Of a stretch of DNA of 64,000 nt, positions 58,511-64,000 are shown one piece after another. The translations under genes were made by a program, and so were the position numbers. The notes beneath the pieces were generated by a model, which saw only the letters and a program-made list of their open reading frames with translations, searched no databases and was not told where the DNA came from. The first letter of the stretch is position 1; the number at the start of each line of letters is the position of its first letter. Origin of the DNA: Riptortus pedestris (Eukaryota > Arthropoda > Insecta > Hemiptera > Alydidae); NCBI GenBank assembly GCA_019009955.1, contig CM032230.1, forward strand, positions 128,118,501 to 128,182,500, read 5' to 3'.

Positions 58511-59095
58511 TTACCAGATTTCCCTTAAGGGAAATCAGCTATTGAGGTCGTACTCATGACGCGATTTTCAAAAATCATCGATCCTACCCTGGAGATCTCG
58601 AAAATGAGGTCCGTTCAAAATTTTATATATATGTCTGTTAGCGCTCTAGCGGTCGCAATTTTCGTTTGATCGATACCAAACTCGATATTTAAACGTTGTA
58701 TGTAAAAATAAAGATCATGTTCGCTAATGGCTGAAATCGGACCAGTGGGAGAGGGAGTTTAGAGGGTAGGATTTTTGAAAATTCAAAATATTTCCGTTAC
58801 TAAACGTCGGATTGAAAAAATGTATAAAATTAATAGAATTGCAAATTAAATTTACTATAAAAATTGTTATATACATGTATTCTCTACCTTGAAAATTAAC
58901 CGAGATATTTGCATTTGTCAGTTTTCAGCTTCAAATATGAGATCGGGTAACTTCGGGCCTAGTCGTGAGTTTCCGTCAAGAGCTAGTTCGGCCGTTCTTT
59001 CCGTAACTGTTCGGCTCTCGGTTCTGATATTTCTCTATTGTAAAACTTCACGTGGAAAATCTGCTTAGTTTACGCAGCCCCTGCGTGACGGACTT
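58511..59095 (+). mobile_element. HINE-like element, A core, complete
   Basis: TTACCAGATTTCCCTTAAGG, a TA tract of only about 4 units (58623-58631), the core, GAGATCGGGTAACTTCGGGC (A core), TTCACGTGGAAAATCTGCTT, an intact hairpin and GACGGACTT are in order. Confidence 0.9.
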
Positions 59096-60670
59096 TATTG
59101 CTAAATACCCCGTGTTGATTTCATTGGGCGCTTTTACAAGAAAGCGAAGCATATCATTTATATTCAGTTTGAGTTGCTACATTATGTCATATGTCGATTT
59201 TTTTCTCTATGAAAACGGCAATACGCATGTACTTAGACTTTATAAATATTTCAAGGATTTCTGTTGTAGAATAGTTGGATCTGTGTCTTTTTTTTTTTCA
59301 AACAGAAAAAATGATCAATGGTTCGAAGAATTTTTTTGTGCGTTGGGGATTTCTAGATTCGTAAAAATAACTTCAATAGAAGCAGAGGGAAAGGCTATAA
59401 TCAAATCACCACTGATTGGTGCTGACCTAGTCCCTTGGTGTTTCTTCTATCTATATCCTCAGCTGGCTTGGACACTCGCCATAAATAACAATTCCCCTCA
59501 CTAATTTCTTTCAAACTCCAAACCATATTTGTCAGTATGGATTGTTTGATCAGTACAGAATACTTTCATGATGTGTGTTATGATTAATTTTTTAGGGTAA
59601 CAGGCGTCAACTAAAGTATCTGCTATCTCTGGTTTCGATTGGAGCATCGTTTAAAGTTTGTTTATGACTTATTGTAGCTCTGTTAGCTTCATTTCATATT
59701 TTAATGCTAAATGTTCTTATTTGTAGGAGTACAATGTTTCCTTCAATATATGCAATACACATTGGACTTTTATAATTGTCAGTGCTTGCCTCCGAACATT
59801 ATAAAGACTATTCTTCCTCCCAACACTGCTGTGGAAATGAATATAGAGAGTTTTATGGCTTCATAGAAATGTACAGATTTGTTAGATGCTTATTTTTAAA
59901 TTTTTGACTTTCTGTAATCGTAGTTTATTATTAAAGAAAAATGTGAGATTATCGTTGGCTTGATTTCAAAAGATAATTTGAAATGGCGGCTGTGACTAAA
60001 CCACTATATGTCATCGTATTATTATTTGCTCATTTCTGCATAGAGTTATTTATCTTCCATGGCTTCTAAATGAAGAAGTACTTATAGTTTCGAACATGTT
60101 CATGGAATTTGGTCTCAAAGATTTTCCGTTTATTCCTTAGTGAGCAATTACCAATTAATACCAAATTCTTAAGAAATATTCTTTACATTTTAATTACTTG
60201 ACTCCTTTATATATAATGATATTAATATTTAATCAGCAAGTGGATAAGCAAAACTCGTGGCATTATTAGTTTGAAGGACATTTGTCGTTTTCCTTATTAC
60301 AGTTGAATCGTATCCCAAAGGCGATATTTATATTTTTACAGGTGTTTTCCCTATATCATTGGAATATCAATGCATATATACTATTTCATACGTGAATAAT
60401 ATTTTTATAAGGATTCCATATTTCTTCAACGATTTCATACGTACGTACGTCTTTGAATATTATATGAGGGGGTTTGAATCTGAACAGCTTGGAAAATGTT
60501 TATTTATCTAAGGATATATTTATTTTTGTTTCTTAGGTATCGTTAAGGTTTAAATTTTCAAGGCATCCGTTTAGTATCATAGCCGGTTTTGTTCTCAGCT
60601 CTTTACTTTCCAGTAATTTAGTATCCAAAAGACAGTTAGAGAAATCTTCAAGACAAGTATACACTATGTT
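59096..60670. other. Unassigned AT-rich DNA; 150-codon frame at its left edge
   Basis: The longest frame in the window (59052-59504, plus) starts in the HINE 3' hairpin. Its non-HINE part (IAKYPVLISLGAFTRKRSIS onward) has no domain I recognise. A chance frame is the simplest view. The rest is featureless. Confidence 0.35.
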
Positions 60671-60755
60671 TTAGCAGATTTCCCTTGAGTGAAATCAGCT
60701 ATTGTGGTCGTACCCATGATGGGAATTTCGAAAAATTTCTTCATATGTCCATCAA

Positions 60756-60829
<74 letters not shown>

Positions 60830-61305
60830 GTCTGTTAACGCTCTAACGATATTTCAGCATTTTTGTTTGATCGCTACCAAACTCGATATTTAAACGATTT
60901 ATGTAAAAATAAAGATCGAGGTCGTTAACGGCTAAAATCTGGCAAGTGAAAAGGAGGGTTTTTTTTGTGGTGTAGAATTTTGAAAATTCGAAATATCATA
61001 GTTGTTATGCGTCGGATCGAAAAATGTCATAAAACCAACCTTATTCCAAATGTTGTTCTATAAATATTGTTAAGTACGATTTTTCACTATCTTAATTATT
61101 ACGAGATATTTTCATTTTTTAGTTTTCGGCGTCCAGTAAACCCCACGCCTGCTCATGTCATATTAACATAAAGCTGTTATATTATGAAGCACATTATTTG
61201 AAGCCTAAATACTAAATATTGTTCTCATTGAACTTTTACGTTTTGAGATAAATGCAAATATGGGACGCAAGTTGGAAATCTGCTTAGTTGACGCAGACGG
61301 AATTT
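60671..61305 (+). mobile_element. HINE-like B element with destroyed terminator
   Basis: TTAGCAGATTTCCCTTGAGT, a CA-TA compound tract (60754-60829), the core, the B core, then TTGGAAATCTGCTTAGTTGA and CGCAGACGGAATT. The 3' arm of the hairpin is deleted, as in the 46-kb copy, and the same downstream D-type sequence follows. Confidence 0.8.
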
Positions 61306-61458
61306 CAAGTTTTCCGCTTTGAGTAAAACCCCATTCCTACTCATTTCAGAATACAACACGCTGTGATACAATGAACTACTTTCTTCTAGGCTTAACCCAT
61401 GCCCCCGTACTTCTACGTTTTGAGGTAAATGATACACGTGGGAAATCCGCTTATTTTA
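61306..61458 (+). mobile_element. D-type HINE tail joined to the B element
   Basis: CAAGTTTTCCGCTTTGAGTA, CCATTCCTACTCATTTCAGA and GAACTACTTTCTTCTAGGCT match 46480-46570. It ends at ACACGTGGGAAATCCGCTTA, a second, worn HINE 3' end. Confidence 0.7.
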
Positions 61459-62038
61459 GCAGATGTGCTTAAACGAACTTCTTATATCAATGACGATCAT
61501 CAGAGCCACGATCAAATTGGAGATTAATTTCTTATTATTTCATTCATTAATTAATAGATACGGATTTTCTTATTTTTAAAATGATTTCAGGAAGAGGAGA
61601 GTTGTGAGTGTAGACATCAGGAATATCTGCGAATTGACTTTGGAATAAGACTTTTATAAGAGTCGAAATTCTTCTGGGCTTTGATGAGAAAAAATCTGGG
61701 CCAGCCTTCCTTCAAAGTACAGTAACTTGTCTTCTCGGTGCAGGAACTAATCTTCCAAATCAGAGGGTTAAGAAGAACTGCTAATGAAGCAGAAAGATGC
61801 AGACTAACCCAGATTAAGTCCGCTGAAAGGTTAACGGGTGTGTGAGAGGCCCGTTGACTGATCTCACGCTAGAAAATCGACCCGGAGGCGTAAAACCAAG
61901 ATTCGAAAAGGTGATTTACCGCAGAGCGCTAGAGAACCGTTCGGCAGCCCGAAAATAATTGCCGGAAAGGCATCAGCGTGCTTTTCAGAGGTTTCTTTAG
62001 CATACCGTAAGGGCTTCTTCTGTCAAGAAGAACCGTCA
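61459..62038. other. Unassigned DNA, GC-richer in its right part
   Basis: No gene or shared repeat was recognised. 61580-62030 is relatively GC-rich. Confidence 0.4.
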
Positions 62039-62803
62039 AACTTAAGGGAAATCAGCTGTTGTGGTCGTAGTCATGACGCGATTTTCGACAAATTTCCCTC
62101 AATCCTACCCAGGAGATGGCGGAAATGAGGTATTTGTCTGTTAACGCTCAAGCGGTTTCAATTTTCGTCTGATCGTTCCCAAACTCGATATTTAAACGTT
62201 TTATATACATAGAAGATCGAGATCATTAACAGCCGAGATCCAACCAGTAGTATGCTGGGGGTTTCGAAAATTCCACATGTCTACGTTATTGCTCGTCAGT
62301 TATAGCTGCAGAAGCCTCCGATCCCACACCTCAGACGACACCTCAGCAGTCCTCAATAATTAATATAAATACCTCTCCCCTTCCTTCCCAATTCTCATTC
62401 CTGCCATTTTAGTCTAACTAACTTATCATTATGTGATTATTGTTCATAGTGCTGGTGATGCCAATAAAGCTTTTTTGGAGATTCTGAGAGCTATGTATTT
62501 AGTTGTCGGATCGAAAAGGTCCATAACACAGTTCTTATCGCAAATTATATGTTTTATAAATATTGTTTTATACGTTTTTGTACTATCTTGATTATTAACG
62601 GTGATATTTCCTTCTTTTTTTTTTTTTTTCGACCTAAAGCCCTACTCCTACTCTCGCCATATTAAGAATAAGTTGTTATATCATGAAGCACTTTATTTGA
62701 AGCCCAAATACCATATATTGGTCTCATTGAACTTATACTTTTTGAGATAAATGGCACACGAGGGAAATCTGCTTTGTTTACGCAGCCTTTGCGCGGTGGA
62801 CTT
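62039..62803 (+). mobile_element. HINE-like element, B core, with 207-bp insertion
   Basis: TTAAGGGAAATCAGCTGTTG, a missing TA tract, TTTGTCTGTTAACGCTCAAG and the core are followed by the insertion at 62298-62504. TGTCGGATCGAAAAGGTCCA, the B core, GGGAAATCTGCTTTGTTTAC and GCGGTGGACTT complete it. Confidence 0.75.
62298..62504. mobile_element. Small insertion with LTR-like signals
   Basis: It interrupts the HINE between GCTCGTC and GTCGGATCG, so GTC (CGTC/TGTC) may be a short target duplication. It holds TAATATAAATACC (TATA-like) and AATAAAGC (poly-A-signal-like). It has no coding capacity. A small solo LTR is possible. Confidence 0.35.
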
Positions 62804-63275
62804 TTAAACTCATTTTCTTAGGGAGAGTTATATAACAGCGTAACATAAAAGCTTTCCGATTTCCTCAATTAAAATTCAAATATCTCTCTTATTATAGGGC
62901 GGATTCGAAAAGTGTATAGACCAGTTCTTATTACAAATTATATGTCTTACAAATATTGTTCTATTCGTTTTTCTTACTATCTTGATTATTAACTGAGATA
63001 TATGCATTTTTTTTAGTTCTCGGTGTTCAGTAAAGCCCCACCCCTAATCATGACATATTAAAATAAGCTGTTGTATTATGAAGCACTTGTAAGCTGTTGT
63101 ATTCGAAGCCAAAATACCAAATATTGTCCTCATTGAACTCATACTTTTTGGGGTAAATGAAAATAAGTGACGCAAGAGGCAAATCTGCTTAGTTTACGCA
63201 CCCACTGAGTGACGGGCTTTTAGACTCATTTTCTTGATGACAGTTACATTACAGCGTAACATAAACGTTTATTGT
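62460..63275. repeat. 416-bp direct tandem duplication
   Basis: The HINE B 3' half plus flanking host-like DNA is repeated. ACTCATTTTCTT starts at 62808 and 63224, and ACAGCGTAACATAAA follows in both. The right copy (63218 and leftward) carries a worn terminus GAGTGACGGGCTT. Copies differ by many substitutions, so the duplication is old. Confidence 0.8.
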
Positions 63276-64000
63276 CGTAAATATATATATTGGATAAAGT
63301 CCGACATTTCCCGATTTTCTCAAATAAAATTTCCAGTTTTTCCCATTGACGCAATGACACATGTTGAGCCTCCTTACCGACCCTTGAACAAAGGTCGTTC
63401 CTTGTTATTCAAGACCCGTCAGGTGTAAGCCCCGTTTCCATCGCGCCCCGCCTAATCAAGAGATCTGTATTCGACGGAGGGTCGACCCCAGGCCTCCTGA
63501 TTGAAATGTTCTCCATCGGGAAAAACGAGAGGGGTGGCAAAAAACAATCCCACGCCACTAGTGGCGCTTTCGAGGACAGCGAAAAAAAAAAATGTCTCTC
63601 TTTGAGTTGTTTTCCCACTGAAGCCATGTGTGTTCGCTCCCATAAAACTACCTGATTCACGATCTTAGAACCGCAGCCTACCTACGTTTTCATATTCCGA
63701 TCGCACTAGTTTTTTTACACCCAGCCGCAGGGTGTTCTAAACAGCCAGACAATGGGACAGTTTTATTTCTAAGGGTTTTTTTTTGTTTAAAATTTTCTTA
63801 CATTATTCGTTCTTTTCTTTAGCCAGTTTTTACGTAAATTTATATTTTTTTTACCGATAAGATTGACAGGTGGAAACGGCGTACATCATGATCATGCCTT
63901 TAGACATTTTATTATCTCTTAAATATTTTAAACATTTAGAAATGAAATCGTTATGCTGTTAACATCATGTTAGAAAGAAATGTGATACGTAGTTGGCAAC
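63276..64000. other. Unassigned DNA, GC-rich patch
   Basis: 63400-63700 is GC-richer. Two overlapping minus-strand frames of 83 and 63 codons (63409-63660) run in different phases and show no domain. The right edge has no recognised feature. Confidence 0.35.

Noticed and set aside
59052..59504. 150-codon frame as a gene starting at MENLLSLRSPCVTD
   Set aside because: The first residues are the HINE 3' end, and the same LLSLRSPCVTDF peptide starts a different frame at 31051. The start is transposon-derived.

Overview
This 64 kb window looks like non-coding, repeat-dense DNA from a eukaryotic nuclear genome, most likely an arthropod and probably an insect with a large AT-rich genome. There are no operons, ribosome-binding sites or long reading frames. 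The longest open frame is 150 codons, and it starts inside a transposon end. Long (TA)n, (CA)n, (GT)n and poly-A tracts are common, and nearly all recognisable sequence is transposable-element debris. I could not identify a cellular protein-coding gene. The assignment to arthropods rests on general repeat character and is an inference.

The dominant component is one high-copy family, called here HINE-like (Helentron-associated non-autonomous element). About two dozen copies or fragments lie on both strands. Complete copies begin with TTAGCAGATTTCCC, which sits inside a near-perfect 30-nt palindrome. They carry a TA microsatellite in a fixed internal position. They end with the inverted copy GGGAAATCTGCT, a 6-bp hairpin (ACGCAG-CCC-CTGCGT) and GACGGACTT. 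Subterminal inverted repeats, a 3' stem-loop, an internal microsatellite and insertion at TT are the hallmarks of Helentron/DINE-1-like rolling-circle elements. At least four 3'-core versions (A, B, C, D) share the same termini.

The second component is a tRNA-derived SINE with about a dozen copies. Its head has an acceptor-like stem and a TTCGA T-arm resembling tRNA-Leu/Ser, its body has a conserved 7-bp hairpin, and its tail is AATAA-like. Three LINE families are present as 5'-truncated 3' ends. LINE1 encodes a C-terminal Cys/His motif, LINE2 has RNase H WLPGH, a zinc knuckle and a (TATC)n tail, and LINE3 encodes a degraded HMLYDC-type C-terminus. One LTR family is seen as solo LTRs near 1.4-2.1 kb and 41.1-41.9 kb.

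Layout: 0.8-4.6 kb is a SINE, LINE, LTR and nested HINE cluster. At 6.5-7.5 kb is a minisatellite with a 128-bp higher-order unit made of three ~43-bp monomers. At 7.7-8.4 kb a LINE/SINE junction repeats the one at 0.85-1.38 kb. At 12.1-18.6 kb are HINEs, LINE1 and SINEs. At 20.1-21.05 kb is a large nested inverted repeat with 240-bp arms. At 22.5-24.0 kb one HINE is split by two LINEs with visible target duplications. At 29.5-34.7 kb are LINE2 and a run of HINEs. At 36.8-43.1 kb are tandem HINEs, a microsatellite-bounded element, a solo LTR and a TIR element. At 44-47.3 kb a HINE is inside a SINE, followed by a HINE-in-HINE-with-LINE composite that recurs inverted at 55.3-56.0 kb. At 54.66-55.27 kb is a foldback insertion. 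At 56.8-63.3 kb are more HINEs, LINE3 and a 416-bp tandem duplication.

The elements form a readable history. SINEs were split by HINEs, HINEs by HINEs, LINEs or an LTR, and the LTR by a SINE. Several interrupted targets can be rejoined, which fixes the element ends directly from sequence.
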